Notes: generated from the letters alone by a model not told the origin. Positions 1 to 9,181 are shown, numbered from the stretch's first letter. The stretch is DNA of 53,913 nucleotides from an uncultured Clostridia bacterium (GCA_947623225.1 CANQGO010000012.1:1-53913), one strand, 5' to 3'. Numbers and translations are program-made.

Positions 1-78
1 TCTTCCGTTGACTGTGTTTCAATTCTTCTTACTATTCTTTTGTCAAGCTTCTCGCTGTCGCTTTACAACAGCCTATTA

Positions 79-107
79 AGTATATTACATTAGCACAAAG
101 TTGTCAA
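79..107 (-). promoter_or_regulatory. sigma-A promoter reading leftward out of the window
   Basis: On the minus strand TTGACA (102-107) is separated by exactly 17 bp from TATACT (79-84), close to the sigma-A consensus. Transcription would start near 72 and leave the window, so the gene it serves is not visible. The 1-201 stretch otherwise holds no credible coding frame, only an AT-rich weak hairpin at 129-149 downstream of the rubrerythrin gene. Confidence 0.6.
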
Positions 108-201
108 TCAAAAAAACGAATGTTTTTAGCAAAAATAAAAAATTTTTGCATCTTGCCGTTCTATGTGCCGCAAATATACCTTTATATCATTTTCGATCGG
201 A

Positions 202-735
202 TCAGAAGTTCTCTTTAAGCAACTCAAAGTATGCTTGCGGATGCGCACATACAGGGCACACTTCCGGTGCGGACTTTCCTATATGTATATGACCGCAGTT
301 GCGGCATACCCATACGTTTTCGTCCATCTTGACGAACACTTCGCCGCCGCGAACTGCCTCTGCCAACTTGCGATAGCGTTCTTCATGGTGCTTCTCTATA
401 GCTGCTACTCCACGAAAACGCGTCGCGATGTCATAGAAGCCTTCCTCATCAGCTATGCGAGCGAATTCCTCGTACATCTCCGTCCACTCGTAGTGCTCTC
501 CTGCCGCTGCATCCAGCAAATTATCCAAAGTGCCATTGATACCGTGAAACAGTTTGAACCACAGCTTGGCGTGCTCTTTTTCGTTATTTGCCGTTTCCTG
601 AAAGATCGCCGCTATCTGCTCATAACCGTCCTTTTTCGCCTTGGATGCATAATAGTCATACTTGTTGCGTGCCTGACTCTCACCGGCAAATGCCGTCATG
701 AGATTTTGTTCTGTTTTACTGCCTTTCAGATTCAT
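202..735 (-). CDS. rbr: rubrerythrin
   Basis: Rubrerythrin is a cytoplasmic non-haem iron peroxidase that reduces hydrogen peroxide in anaerobes. The 177-residue protein has the family layout. An N-terminal four-helix ferritin-like domain carries di-iron ligand motifs ([20 protein letters not shown]), and a C-terminal rubredoxin-like domain carries CRNCGH and CPVCAHPQ, which bind one iron through four Cys. A frame four codons longer begins at a TTG that lies inside the Shine-Dalgarno sequence. The ATG at 733-735 is preceded by GGAGG at normal spacing, so it is taken as the start. The gene has its own promoter and appears monocistronic. Together with the flavodiiron protein near 22-23 kb it suggests an oxygen-avoiding anaerobe. 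Confidence 0.95.
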   Translation of the reverse strand: MNLKGSKTEQNLMTAFAGESQARNKYDYYASKAKKDGYEQIAAIFQETANNEKEHAKLWFKLFHGINGTLDNLLDAAAGEHYEWTEMYEEFARIADEEGFYDIATRFRGVAAIEKHHEERYRKLAEAVRGGEVFVKMDENVWVCRNCGHIHIGKSAPEVCPVCAHPQAYFELLKENF

Positions 736-763
736 ATTGTCCTCCAAAATTTAAGTTAAACAT

Positions 764-792
764 ATTATAGCCATCCCGTCAAAAAAAGTCAA
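764..792 (-). promoter_or_regulatory. sigma-A promoter of the rubrerythrin gene
   Basis: TTGACT (787-792), a 17-bp spacer and TATAAT (764-769) lie on the minus strand. The expected start near 757 gives a leader of about 20 nt carrying the GGAGG of the rubrerythrin gene. Confidence 0.7.
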
Positions 793-824
793 TATTTTTT
801 TATTTTCGCACAAGTTCATTGAGC

Positions 825-856
825 AAAAAAATGACACGACGTATTTTCGCCGTGTC
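825..856 (-). terminator. intrinsic terminator of the mreB-like gene
   Basis: On the minus strand GACACG pairs with CGTGTC (arms 833-841 and 848-856, with one inner mismatch), and the hairpin is followed by a run of T (831 down to 825). It sits just downstream of the MreB-like stop codon. Confidence 0.7.
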
Positions 857-873
857 GCAGATCACATACTGTT

Positions 874-1836
874 TTATAATGCAAGCAATCCCTTGATAGT
901 TACATCGTCGGGCATTGTAGCCACGTATACGGGCAAGCCGAGTTCACTTTGAAGGAACATGTCCAATCCCGCCAATTTGGCTCCGCCACCGCACAGCATG
1001 ACGCCGTCGCTGTGCACCAATGTGGCAAGATCGTTCGGAAGGCTGTCCACCAGGCTACGAATGATGGTGACGTACTTGCGCACAAATTCGACTACAGTGT
1101 CATACAATTCCTTCGCGCTGACATTTACCTGCTCTATGGCTCCATTCTGTGTATTCACACCGCTGACAGCCACTACGGTGTTGTCATTCGGATACAGACT
1201 GGCGCAGTTGAGTTTCAGGTACTCCGCGACGTCATTGTCCAGGCGTATCCTGTACTTGGACTTGATGCGCTCGGATATTGTCTCCGTCAGATTCTTGCCG
1301 CTGTAGTACAGAGTGCAACCTACCGCGATCGAGTTGGCGGACACCACCGCCAGATCTGTACAGTCCTGACCTATATCCACAACTATGCCTTGCCTCGTGC
1401 GAAACTCATTGAATAGGTAAGCACTGTCCGCCACCGGCGTTTCCACGAATGTGACCTGCTTTGCACCGAGCGAAAGAAAGATGGTCTCTATGGTATTTTT
1501 GTCACTGCTTATCATCCCGCATGGTACAGCACAGACCACATTGTATCTACTGAACGCGCTCATCTTGTAGTTGACCAGTCTGTTGAGCAAAGCGGATATA
1601 AGTGCTTTGGCTCCTTCTGTATCTATGATCGCGCCTTCCAGAATAGGATGAGCCAATTTCACGCCGCTTCCGACGCCGTTGTACAGGCGCAGAGCATCCA
1701 CGCCCACACCTACAATTTGTTTTGTATCCGTACTCAATGCCACTACAGCAGGAATCTTGTCTGTAATACCGTCTTTTTTGCTGCCTGCCGATACATAAGC
1801 CGATCCCAGATCAAAAACCAATTCGTAATTTGCCAT
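874..1836 (-). CDS. MreB/Mbl-family rod-shape protein
   Basis: Bacterial actin homologue of 320 residues. MreB proteins polymerise under the membrane and guide the elongasome in cylindrical wall synthesis. Nucleotide-binding motifs of the actin fold are visible: phosphate-1 near the N-terminus (FDLGSAYVSAG), phosphate-2 mid-protein (VVDIGQDCTDLAVVS) and the adenosine motif near the C-terminus (MLCGGGAKLAGLD). It is slightly short and divergent for MreB. The usual DLGTANT reads DLGSAYV, so it may be a paralogue rather than the main MreB. AAGGTGATAATATG gives a good ribosome site. The gene follows maf by 4 nt and ends at a terminator, so the two are co-transcribed. In many Firmicutes maf also lies beside mreB. 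Confidence 0.82.
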   Translation of the reverse strand: MANYELVFDLGSAYVSAGSKKDGITDKIPAVVALSTDTKQIVGVGVDALRLYNGVGSGVKLAHPILEGAIIDTEGAKALISALLNRLVNYKMSAFSRYNVVCAVPCGMISSDKNTIETIFLSLGAKQVTFVETPVADSAYLFNEFRTRQGIVVDIGQDCTDLAVVSANSIAVGCTLYYSGKNLTETISERIKSKYRIRLDNDVAEYLKLNCASLYPNDNTVVAVSGVNTQNGAIEQVNVSAKELYDTVVEFVRKYVTIIRSLVDSLPNDLATLVHSDGVMLCGGGAKLAGLDMFLQSELGLPVYVATMPDDVTIKGLLAL

Positions 1837-1840
1837 ATTA

Positions 1841-2392
1841 TCACCTTTTGTATATAGTTTGAAGTATCTCTTTCAGTCTATAGACGGGCAAGCCTACCAC
1901 ATTGTCATAGTCGCCGTCATATCCGTCGACGAAATTGCTGTCCTGTATACCGTATGCGCCCGCCTTACCATATGCACCGCCGTCGTCTACATAGTCAACT
2001 ATATCCTTCTCCGATAGTGTACGAAAATGTACTCGGGTGCTGTCGCAAAATAACCATTCACCTATCGGACTGAGCACGCATACGCCTGTATGGACATAGT
2101 GTACTCTGCCGGACAAAGCGGAAAGCATATCTATAGCGTCCCGTCTGTCATGCGGTTTTCCCAACACTCTGCCGTCCAGATCCACTACGGTATCGCACCC
2201 TACCACTACTGCATCCGGATGCGCGGTAAAGACCTCTTTGGCCTTGTGCGAAGCGAGTTCGCATACAAGTTGATTGGGCAGTGTACTTTCGCCCACTTCT
2301 TCGCCCTGTGTCGGTATGATCTCAAAAGGGTAACCAAGCCTATCGAGCAACTCTCGTCTACGCGGAGATGCGCTTGCCAATATCAATTGCAT
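1841..2392 (-). CDS. maf: Maf-family nucleotide pyrophosphatase
   Basis: Maf proteins hydrolyse canonical or modified nucleoside triphosphates (dTTP/UTP or m7GTP class) to the monophosphate, and in Bacillus affect septation. The 183-residue protein starts with the family signature LASASPRRREL and has the conserved CDTVV region with the catalytic Asp, followed by GKP and GxAGAYGIQ-like segments. A frame six codons longer exists, but its start would lie inside the promoter. The ATG at 2390-2392 falls at the predicted transcription start and has no Shine-Dalgarno sequence, so the mRNA may be leaderless. The substrate subgroup cannot be decided by eye. Confidence 0.9.
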   Translation of the reverse strand: MQLILASASPRRRELLDRLGYPFEIIPTQGEEVGESTLPNQLVCELASHKAKEVFTAHPDAVVVGCDTVVDLDGRVLGKPHDRRDAIDMLSALSGRVHYVHTGVCVLSPIGEWLFCDSTRVHFRTLSEKDIVDYVDDGGAYGKAGAYGIQDSNFVDGYDGDYDNVVGLPVYRLKEILQTIYKR

Positions 2393-2398
2393 AACCGT

Positions 2399-2427
2399 AT
2401 TATATAGCATTCGGATGATTTTGTAAA
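2399..2427 (-). promoter_or_regulatory. sigma-A promoter of maf-mreB, possibly leaderless
   Basis: Minus-strand TTTACA (2422-2427), a 17-bp spacer and TATAAT (2399-2404). The A of the maf ATG lies 7 nt past the -10 hexamer, the usual place for +1, so transcript and reading frame may begin together. Confidence 0.65.
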
Positions 2428-2437
2428 GATATTTGAC

Positions 2438-3253
2438 TTACGCCTTACGCTTATAATCGTTGTATCTGGTGAGGAAATGCTCCGCAAACGGGCGGAAATA
2501 CTCCTCCCATGCCGTCTCGTAATGCGGCAACTCGCTGTCCACCGTCAATTCGCAGCACACGCGTCTGTCAAACAATCTGCGATACAAGTCAACGGCTATA
2601 TCCACCATTTCCCTGTTGGCTGCTACGTCGTCGCCCCATTCCTTGCCGCCTGCGTATATGTAAGCGTGCTGAGGCAAATTCTGCACAGTACCGCTTTCAA
2701 AACGGTTGAAAGCAGCCTTGTTGAACGCGGTATATGTGCTGAACAGTCCCATGGTCTCGTAGATACGCTGGTATTTGAGTCCAATATAGCAACTTATCAG
2801 TCCGCCCATACTGCTGCCTGCCACAGCCGTAGCCATACGCTGTCCGTCTGTATTGTATTTGCCATCTATATATGGTTTGAGTTCCTCTGCGAACCATTCC
2901 GCATACTTATCGCCGTCACCGCCCTGATTGTCTCTGTCCTTCGGACGATGGCGCATGGAAGGCGTCGCTCGCCACGGACTGTATTCGGAAAAGCGTACTT
3001 TGTCATTGCATTCTACGCCCACTACTATACAACTCATGCCCGTCGTGCGATATATCTCATCCAGCACCTTGTCCACGTGCCAAGCCGCACCGTATGCGGT
3101 CAGTCTGTCATAGAACAGATTTTGCCCGTCGTGCATATATATGACGGGAAATCCCTCTCCCTTGTCCGAATAATTGTCCGGCAAATACACCCACACGGTA
3201 CGCATACGCTTAAGCGTAGTTATCTCCATCTCAAAATTTTCTATTTTTGCCAT
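2438..3253 (-). CDS. alpha/beta-hydrolase esterase (esterase D / enterochelin esterase-like)
   Basis: A 271-residue cytoplasmic hydrolase of the putative-esterase family (PF00756-like). The N-terminus has the strand pattern RTVWVYLPDNY...FPVIYMHDGQNLF typical of these enzymes. The nucleophile elbow is AGSSMGG around residue 145, with Ser as the expected nucleophile. A likely catalytic His lies in ELPHYETAW near the C-terminus. Family members cleave carboxylic esters, such as S-formylglutathione, siderophore lactones or acetylated sugars, and the substrate here cannot be told. GGGAG is placed 8 nt upstream of the ATG. It lies 57 nt after trmL on the same strand, probably within the same long transcript. 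No signal peptide is seen. Confidence 0.82.
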   Translation of the reverse strand: MAKIENFEMEITTLKRMRTVWVYLPDNYSDKGEGFPVIYMHDGQNLFYDRLTAYGAAWHVDKVLDEIYRTTGMSCIVVGVECNDKVRFSEYSPWRATPSMRHRPKDRDNQGGDGDKYAEWFAEELKPYIDGKYNTDGQRMATAVAGSSMGGLISCYIGLKYQRIYETMGLFSTYTAFNKAAFNRFESGTVQNLPQHAYIYAGGKEWGDDVAANREMVDIAVDLYRRLFDRRVCCELTVDSELPHYETAWEEYFRPFAEHFLTRYNDYKRKA

Positions 3254-3310
3254 AACGATTCTCCCGCAAATATCAATTATGCTAAATTATACTATCGCCC
3301 GATCGAAAAG

Positions 3311-3814
3311 TCAATCCGCGTTCCCTTCCGTGAACTCACGCAGATGCCCTATAAAGTTAAAACCATCGAAATTGCGCTGACGCAACACTTCATACACGGC
3401 TATAGCGACGGAATTGCTCAAATTCAAACTGCGCGTGTCAGCCAACATGGGGATACGTACAGCATATTCATAATTGTCGTGTATCAACTTCTCCGGTAAA
3501 CCCTTGGTCTCCTTGCCGAATACCAAAAATGTTTCCTCCGCGTAACAAGGTTCGGTATGTGTATGTCGCGCTTTGGTGGAAAAATACCAGAATTCTCCAT
3601 TCGGATACTGCTCGCGTAATTGTTCGAAACTATCGTGGTAAATTATGGTACAATCCTTCCAATAGTCCAGTCCTGCACGCTTGAGCATGCGATCGCTTGT
3701 GTCGAATCCGAGCGGACGCACAAGGTGTACAATGCTTCCGGTAGCGGCTGCGGTCCGTACAATATTGCCGGTGTTCTGCGGTATCTCCGGCTCTACCAAA
3801 ACTATATGTATCAT
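3311..3814 (-). CDS. trmL: tRNA (cytidine/uridine-34 2'-O)-methyltransferase TrmL
   Basis: SPOUT-class methyltransferase that 2'-O-methylates the wobble base of tRNA-Leu using S-adenosylmethionine. The 167-residue length fits the minimal TrmL form. Motif 1 at the N-terminus (VEPEIPQNTGNIVRT) and the C-terminal knot motif (RSLNLSNSVAIAVYEVLRQ) are both present, and FGKETKGLP forms motif 2. Its start overlaps the stop of the dus gene by 4 nt (ATGA), indicating translational coupling of two tRNA-modification genes. Confidence 0.93.
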   Translation of the reverse strand: MIHIVLVEPEIPQNTGNIVRTAAATGSIVHLVRPLGFDTSDRMLKRAGLDYWKDCTIIYHDSFEQLREQYPNGEFWYFSTKARHTHTEPCYAEETFLVFGKETKGLPEKLIHDNYEYAVRIPMLADTRSLNLSNSVAIAVYEVLRQRNFDGFNFIGHLREFTEGNAD

Positions 3815-4746
3815 CTTATATACCTCAATTCGGGATACGTATCAAAAAATTCGCGACAAGGCTGAAGCACTTGCTCCGGTGTATGCGCGCACATGACCTC
3901 GGTCACGACGACCTTGCCGTTACGCTTACCCTTCAAGTATGCCGCGACGTGTTTTTTCATCTCATTGGCTACTACCCTTTCTTCGAATATTTCCGACAAC
4001 AACTGCGAATGTCTCTCTATCGCAGCAAAAGTATCGAATTCGAAAGGCTTGTCCGCCAGTTCGGCAAATATATACGGGCGGCCAAGCGCGCCGCGCCCTA
4101 CCGCCACGCCGCTTGCGCCCATATCCAGTAACCGCGCACATTTATCACGCGACGTCACGTCACCGTTGGCTATGATAGGTATGCCCACACGGGCGAGTTG
4201 CGGCAACAGTGTATAGTCGGCGTCACCGCTGTACATCTGTCTGCGAGTACGAAAGTGCACAGTGACGAAGTCCGCGCCGCTGTCACGGCACATTTCGGTG
4301 AAATACACCGCTCGTTCGCTGTCGGACACTCCGAGTCGGAATTTGACGGACAATGGTTTATCCCCTATCGCTTTCTTGACGGCGGATATACATCGTGAGG
4401 CGAGAGATGGATCTTCCAACAACGCCGAGCCGTCGCCGCTGCTCACTATTTTGCGAACGGGACAGCCCATATTGATATCCACGCCCTCATAAGCCGCCAC
4501 CTCATCTATAAGCACGCTGTCCGCCATCACTTCCGGCTCGTGTCCGAATATCTGACAAAAGCACGGTTTGTCTGTATCTGCACGATACAGCATACGTCGG
4601 GACAGAGTATTACCCATGACCAGTGCCTTACTGCTGACCATTTCAGTCACGGTAAGTCCCACTCCGTAGTCCCTGCATATAGCACGGAATGCGAAATCCG
4701 TATATCCTGCCATGGGAGCCAATACCGTGAACAGGCTATCCGACAT
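3811..4746 (-). CDS. dus: tRNA-dihydrouridine synthase
   Basis: Flavin-dependent enzyme that reduces uridine to dihydrouridine in the tRNA D-loop. The 311-residue TIM-barrel protein shows the FMN-binding start (LAPMAGYTDFAFR), the catalytic-Cys motif NMGCPVRKI, the phosphate-binding NGDV and AVGRGALGRPYIF. It most resembles the DusB-type enzymes of Firmicutes, though the subgroup is not certain. The start lies inside the last codons of the YabN/MazG gene (11-nt overlap), so the two are likely coupled. Confidence 0.93.
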   Translation of the reverse strand: MSDSLFTVLAPMAGYTDFAFRAICRDYGVGLTVTEMVSSKALVMGNTLSRRMLYRADTDKPCFCQIFGHEPEVMADSVLIDEVAAYEGVDINMGCPVRKIVSSGDGSALLEDPSLASRCISAVKKAIGDKPLSVKFRLGVSDSERAVYFTEMCRDSGADFVTVHFRTRRQMYSGDADYTLLPQLARVGIPIIANGDVTSRDKCARLLDMGASGVAVGRGALGRPYIFAELADKPFEFDTFAAIERHSQLLSEIFEERVVANEMKKHVAAYLKGKRNGKVVVTEVMCAHTPEQVLQPCREFFDTYPELRYIR

Positions 4747-6115
4747 TGCCTTTAGCCTCTTTCCACAGTTTGTCGAACTCCTTCGCTGTCATATCGAGCA
4801 GTGATCGACCTCTGTCTGCCAGCAGACGCTCACATTCCACTACGCGCCGAACGAATTTTTCCGTAGACAACAACAATGCCGTCTCCGCATCCACGCCCGC
4901 AAGCCGCAGCAGACTCGCACAGGCAAATATAAGATCGCCGCCCTCCATCTCTCGCTCGGACTCCTGTGCGTCCAGAAATTCCTTCAATTCTTCACGTACC
5001 TTATCTGCCACTTGCGAAAGACTTTCGAATTCATATCCGCCCTTGGCGGCACGGGAACTCACCTTCTGACAGCGCATAAGTGCAGACATACCTCGCGGCA
5101 CGTCCAGTACGTTTTGCGCGGTACCGTTGATCTTGTGTTCTTTAAGTTTCTGTTGCTCCCATACACCGAGAGACTCTGTGCTGTTCTCCGCCTTGACTTC
5201 TCCGAATACGTGAGGGTGTCTATCTATCAACTTGCGGCAAAGCGTTGTATACACGTCCTCCGCTTCAAATTCACCCGATCTGTGCGCTATCTCTATATGG
5301 AAAATGACCTGCATGAGCAAATCGCCCAATTCCTCCACCATATGGGGGATGTCCTCTTTTTCCAAAGCGTCCGCCAGCTCGTATGCTTCCTCTATGACGT
5401 TCTTTGCTATGCTTTTGTGCGTTTGTTCTCTATCCCACGGGCAGCCATTCTCGCCGCACAGGATCGTCATTATATCCGTACATCCGTAATAGTCGAACAC
5501 CTGACGCTCGGCAAGCGGCTTGGGCAAAATATAAGCAGTAGTGAGATATCCGTAACGCTGACGTGCAAGTTCACTCAAAGTGATATGCTTGACCCTGTTT
5601 CCTCCGCAGAAAAACACGTCCGTGTCTGCGTCGAATGCTTCCGACAGGCGCAACTGGACTTCGTTGGCAATGAGTTTGTCGTCTATACACTTCACCACAG
5701 TAGGTACAGTCAATATATGATCCGCACTCACAATTTCCTGCGCCGTGTATACAGTCAAGCCGCCTACAGCCCTATTGCCCACGGTAGCGGAATGGATCGA
5801 CACTCCATGTATGATCTTCACGTCACTCATGCGCTGGACGGTAGTATCGTCCGAGCCGTCTCCGACAACACAAAAGACTACATTCTTTCCCAATGAATGC
5901 AGCCGTTCTATGATCGCGTCGTTCAGGCGGTCGAAGTTCTCCATGCTCTCGTACAGATCGTCGCAGTATATAGCATCGTTGCGCAATGCCGCCACAGCCT
6001 CTGCCGCGCACGTCAACGCCGACTTGACCACCACCTTATCCGCGTGTTCTATTGCCTCTTTGCCGTCCAAAGTAAGGTCGCCGCGTCCGGCACCCATGCC
6101 TACAACCGTTATCAT
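4736..6115 (-). CDS. yabN: YabN-type protein: tetrapyrrole-methylase-like domain fused to MazG pyrophosphohydrolase
   Basis: A 459-residue two-domain protein. Residues 1 to about 200 form an SAM-dependent methylase-like domain (VVGMGAGRGDLT start). From about 210 a MazG NTP pyrophosphohydrolase domain follows, with GCPWDREQTHKS, the metal-binding EEAYELADA and EELGDLL. A second MazG-like helical repeat forms the C-terminus. MazG removes non-canonical or excess NTPs. The role of the fused methylase is not established. The gene lies 21 nt after the SpoVB-like flippase, the same yabM-yabN order as in Bacillus, which supports both assignments. Confidence 0.93.
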   Translation of the reverse strand: MITVVGMGAGRGDLTLDGKEAIEHADKVVVKSALTCAAEAVAALRNDAIYCDDLYESMENFDRLNDAIIERLHSLGKNVVFCVVGDGSDDTTVQRMSDVKIIHGVSIHSATVGNRAVGGLTVYTAQEIVSADHILTVPTVVKCIDDKLIANEVQLRLSEAFDADTDVFFCGGNRVKHITLSELARQRYGYLTTAYILPKPLAERQVFDYYGCTDIMTILCGENGCPWDREQTHKSIAKNVIEEAYELADALEKEDIPHMVEELGDLLMQVIFHIEIAHRSGEFEAEDVYTTLCRKLIDRHPHVFGEVKAENSTESLGVWEQQKLKEHKINGTAQNVLDVPRGMSALMRCQKVSSRAAKGGYEFESLSQVADKVREELKEFLDAQESEREMEGGDLIFACASLLRLAGVDAETALLLSTEKFVRRVVECERLLADRGRSLLDMTAKEFDKLWKEAKGNVG

Positions 6116-6136
6116 GTGTACACACTCCGATCAAAA

Positions 6137-7687
6137 CTATTGTTTTACGGGTAAAAAGGGCAATTCACTCCTATCAAAGGTACGCAAGGCAACTATACCC
6201 AGCAGATATACCAATGCCGCTATGGCTATCAGTATCAACGTGCCCAGCGTGCCGCCGAAGACCTCTTTGCCGAATGTCAGTGCCAACGTGAGAGCCAATG
6301 TCATCAGCATGCATCCGGCCAATGGCTTGATAACGCATGGCACCGCGTCGGTCCTGAGTCCCACTTTTACTCGCAAATAGATTATAACACAAACCGTTGC
6401 AAAAAGATAGCACAATGTCTCGGAAATTGCTGCGGCATATATATTTATTTGCGGACGGGGCAGCAGAGCCAAATTGACCGCCGCCTTGACCACTATGGCA
6501 AGGGACACGATGATGACCGTCGCATACGGTTTTCCTACCGCCTGACATACCGACACGCACGTCTGCATGATCGCGAGGAATACTATCGACAAACCGGACA
6601 ATGACAACAATACGGAGGCGATATATATCTCTTCTTCGGGAAGGCCGCCGTACAGCAGAGACAATATGGGGCGTGAGAGTAGTATCATACCCAATGCACA
6701 CGGCAAAGATATGACCAACGTCAACTTCATCGCCGTATTGAAACTCGCATGCAACGCAGCCTTGTCGCCGCTGTAGTAAGTCTTGGTGATACCCGGCAGA
6801 GCGGACACCGCCACCCCGCTGCTCAACGCTATCGGCAAACCCAGCATGGAGTTGACAGGACCGGTCCACAGTCCATACATCTGGGTGGCGTTGGGCACGG
6901 TAAGCAGATTCACCACCATCACAGAGTCTATCACCTGAGACATTTGCATGGCAAAGCCGCCAAGTGCTACAGGAATGGCGAGCAACGCTACGCTTGCGGA
7001 TATGCCGCGCACGTCCTTTCTGTCTATGGATATACCGGAGCCGTACGGATTGCGCTTGCGATGCACTGCATATACGACCGCCATGATGACAAGACTGCCG
7101 AATTCACTTACAGTGATGGCAAATACCGCCCCCATGACCGCCTTGTGCACATCGGGCATGAAGTGCATAGCGCAAGCCAATCCCACAGCCAATTTGACAA
7201 CTTGTTCTATCACGGTAGTCACGCCGGACGGGAGCATATTCATATTACCTTGGAAGTATGCCTTCAGCGCGTTGGTCACGGGTACAAACAGCAATGCCGG
7301 TGACACTATCAAAAACGCTTCTGCAGTCTCCGCATTGCCCTCGAATCGTGCGATCACCCTCGACAGACATGCCATGAGCACAGCGCACACGGCACCCAAT
7401 ATTGCCAGGAATATGAAAGCACACCGAAATATCTTCCGCGAACGGTCTATATTGCCGAGTTGGTTATTTTCCGCTATCAATTTGGACAGGGCGACGGGCA
7501 CGCCTGCCTGTGCTATCGTCAGAAACAGAATATAGGGCGGAAATACCAATTGGTACAATCCCATACCGTAACTGCCCACAATATTTGTCAACGGTATCCG
7601 ATACAACGCGCCCAAAATCTTGGCAAGCAATCCGCCGAGACTCAATATCAGTGCGCCGGATATGAAGTTTTCCCCGTGTCTTTTCAT
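6137..7687 (-). CDS. polysaccharide flippase of the SpoVB/MurJ (MOP) superfamily
   Basis: Integral membrane protein of 516 residues with about 14 hydrophobic segments. The N-terminus (GGLLAKILGALYRIPLTNIVG) is characteristic of the SpoVB/YabM/YtgP group. These proteins translocate lipid-linked wall precursors or other polyprenyl-linked sugars across the membrane; in spore formers SpoVB supports cortex synthesis. The neighbour yabN matches the Bacillus yabM-yabN order. No Shine-Dalgarno sequence precedes the ATG, and a TACTAT element lies only 6 nt upstream, so a leaderless start is possible, but no convincing -35 was found. Whether it is SpoVB, YtgP or MurJ-like in function cannot be settled here. 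Confidence 0.88.
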   Translation of the reverse strand: MKRHGENFISGALILSLGGLLAKILGALYRIPLTNIVGSYGMGLYQLVFPPYILFLTIAQAGVPVALSKLIAENNQLGNIDRSRKIFRCAFIFLAILGAVCAVLMACLSRVIARFEGNAETAEAFLIVSPALLFVPVTNALKAYFQGNMNMLPSGVTTVIEQVVKLAVGLACAMHFMPDVHKAVMGAVFAITVSEFGSLVIMAVVYAVHRKRNPYGSGISIDRKDVRGISASVALLAIPVALGGFAMQMSQVIDSVMVVNLLTVPNATQMYGLWTGPVNSMLGLPIALSSGVAVSALPGITKTYYSGDKAALHASFNTAMKLTLVISLPCALGMILLSRPILSLLYGGLPEEEIYIASVLLSLSGLSIVFLAIMQTCVSVCQAVGKPYATVIIVSLAIVVKAAVNLALLPRPQINIYAAAISETLCYLFATVCVIIYLRVKVGLRTDAVPCVIKPLAGCMLMTLALTLALTFGKEVFGGTLGTLILIAIAALVYLLGIVALRTFDRSELPFLPVKQ

Positions 7688-7739
7688 ACGAATATAGTAT
7701 GAGAATAAACACTAAAAAATATCAATATGGCATAGCACG

Positions 7740-7780
7740 AAAAACAAGCCGGGCGATCTCATCACGATTGCCCGGCTTGT
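7740..7780 (-). terminator. intrinsic terminator of the acyltransferase gene
   Basis: A perfect 11-bp stem (ACAAGCCGGGC at 7744-7754 with its complement at 7770-7780) is followed on the minus strand by TTTT. It ends the transcript from 9120. Confidence 0.85.
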
Positions 7781-7794
7781 ATGTCGCTATTATA

Positions 7795-9120
7795 TTATTT
7801 GTCCGTCAGACTTGGACTCTGCAGCCTGAGTGCCGCCTTGTAGTCGAACCAAGGATAGTTGACCCATTTGCCTCCGCCTATGCGGTACACTTCTTCCACA
7901 GCCAAAGACCAGCGCATGCAACTCGGGCTATCCGGTATAAAACTCAGAAATTCGCCGCTGGCATATGTGTAGAAAAAGCTTCCGTCTACCGGCAAGCATA
8001 TAGTGGGTATAGCCTCGCGCGGAATGAATAACGTCAATGCCTGCCCGTCTCGAGTACCCGTATACGTCATTCCTTCTCTGTCCAGATGCAGTGTGCCGTC
8101 TCCGACAGGCAGAGCGACCTTATTGTGTCTCAGATACCCATACTTGGGCATCATACTGAGCGTAACGTGCTCTTCCAGAACAAAATTCGGATCAGATACT
8201 GCCTTACACATCTCACGACGCTGCCAATCGAACCATTCGCGCGGGTTTACAGGTATCAGACTGCCTTCTGTGGGCACAAGATTGTATTTGTCGTCCAGCG
8301 TAGCCGCGTTGCCGCAGTGCTTGCACTGTATCTTGTTCCCTCTACCTTCCATTTGCATCTCTGCTCCGCACTTGGGACACTTATACAGTATCTGCTCCAT
8401 ATTCTCGGCATAGTTGCCGTCTTTGCGGTTGTAACTGTTTTGACGAGAGGAATTCCAATCATAATCGTCGCAGAACAATTCCTTGTCCACCTTCATCTGC
8501 ACTTCGTCAGCAGTCATCTCGTGCAATTGCTGCGGATTGAACATCTCAAACAGTTCCACTTCTACCTTACCAAAACGTTCCTTGACGTCGAACTTGGGGC
8601 ACACAAGGTATCCGCCGTGTATGCGCACGCCCAGTACATGAACGCCGAAGTGCTTCAGCATCTTGCCCGTACCTATCATGGATGGTTGCTGTGCACCGCT
8701 GGCGGTACTCATGCCGCAGGGGAATATCGCCACACAACCGTTTTTCTCCTTACGCAATATCTGCGCCATACCGCGTATCGTCTTGGTATCGGGGACAAAA
8801 TTCCGTTTGGGAATGACATGACCTATGCGGAAGATGAACTTGAACTTGGAGCGATGAAATTCATTCTCCGCCGCAACGAAGTTGATAGGGCGGCGTTTCA
8901 TAGCAAAATTGACAAATGCGTAGTCGAATCGCGACGCATGATTCGCGACTATCAACACAGGTTTATCTTTGTAGTCATCCAGGTCGACCGTTCGATTGAT
9001 CTCCACCTTGCAAGGGCGAAAATACACCCAACGTGCCACACGGCTGAGTACGGCATTGATGAAGCCGTTGACTTTTTTGATTTTTACGGATTTTACTGCT
9101 TGGTCGGTAGTTTTCTTCAT
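7795..9120 (-). CDS. PlsC-like acyltransferase with zinc ribbon and conserved C-terminal beta-rich module
   Basis: A 441-residue protein. Residues about 25-215 are a 1-acylglycerol-3-phosphate acyltransferase-type (PlsC) domain with the catalytic motif NHASRFD at 60-66 and a FPCGMSTASG substrate loop. Residues about 245-270 are a CPKC...CKHC zinc ribbon. The last 120 residues form a beta-rich module (LHLDREGMTYTGT ... CMRW) that recurs, clearly homologous, in the 646-residue gene at 10773. PlsC enzymes acylate lysophosphatidate in membrane phospholipid synthesis. What the zinc and C-terminal modules do is unknown; a PH-like fold is only a guess. It has its own promoter and terminator. The ribosome site is weak (AGAAAG). 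Confidence 0.8.
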   Translation of the reverse strand: MKKTTDQAVKSVKIKKVNGFINAVLSRVARWVYFRPCKVEINRTVDLDDYKDKPVLIVANHASRFDYAFVNFAMKRRPINFVAAENEFHRSKFKFIFRIGHVIPKRNFVPDTKTIRGMAQILRKEKNGCVAIFPCGMSTASGAQQPSMIGTGKMLKHFGVHVLGVRIHGGYLVCPKFDVKERFGKVEVELFEMFNPQQLHEMTADEVQMKVDKELFCDDYDWNSSRQNSYNRKDGNYAENMEQILYKCPKCGAEMQMEGRGNKIQCKHCGNAATLDDKYNLVPTEGSLIPVNPREWFDWQRREMCKAVSDPNFVLEEHVTLSMMPKYGYLRHNKVALPVGDGTLHLDREGMTYTGTRDGQALTLFIPREAIPTICLPVDGSFFYTYASGEFLSFIPDSPSCMRWSLAVEEVYRIGGGKWVNYPWFDYKAALRLQSPSLTDK

Positions 9121-9181
9121 AAATCTTTCTCTTTCGGATTTGATTTACCGTAATATGTAATATATTTAATTTGTTATTACA

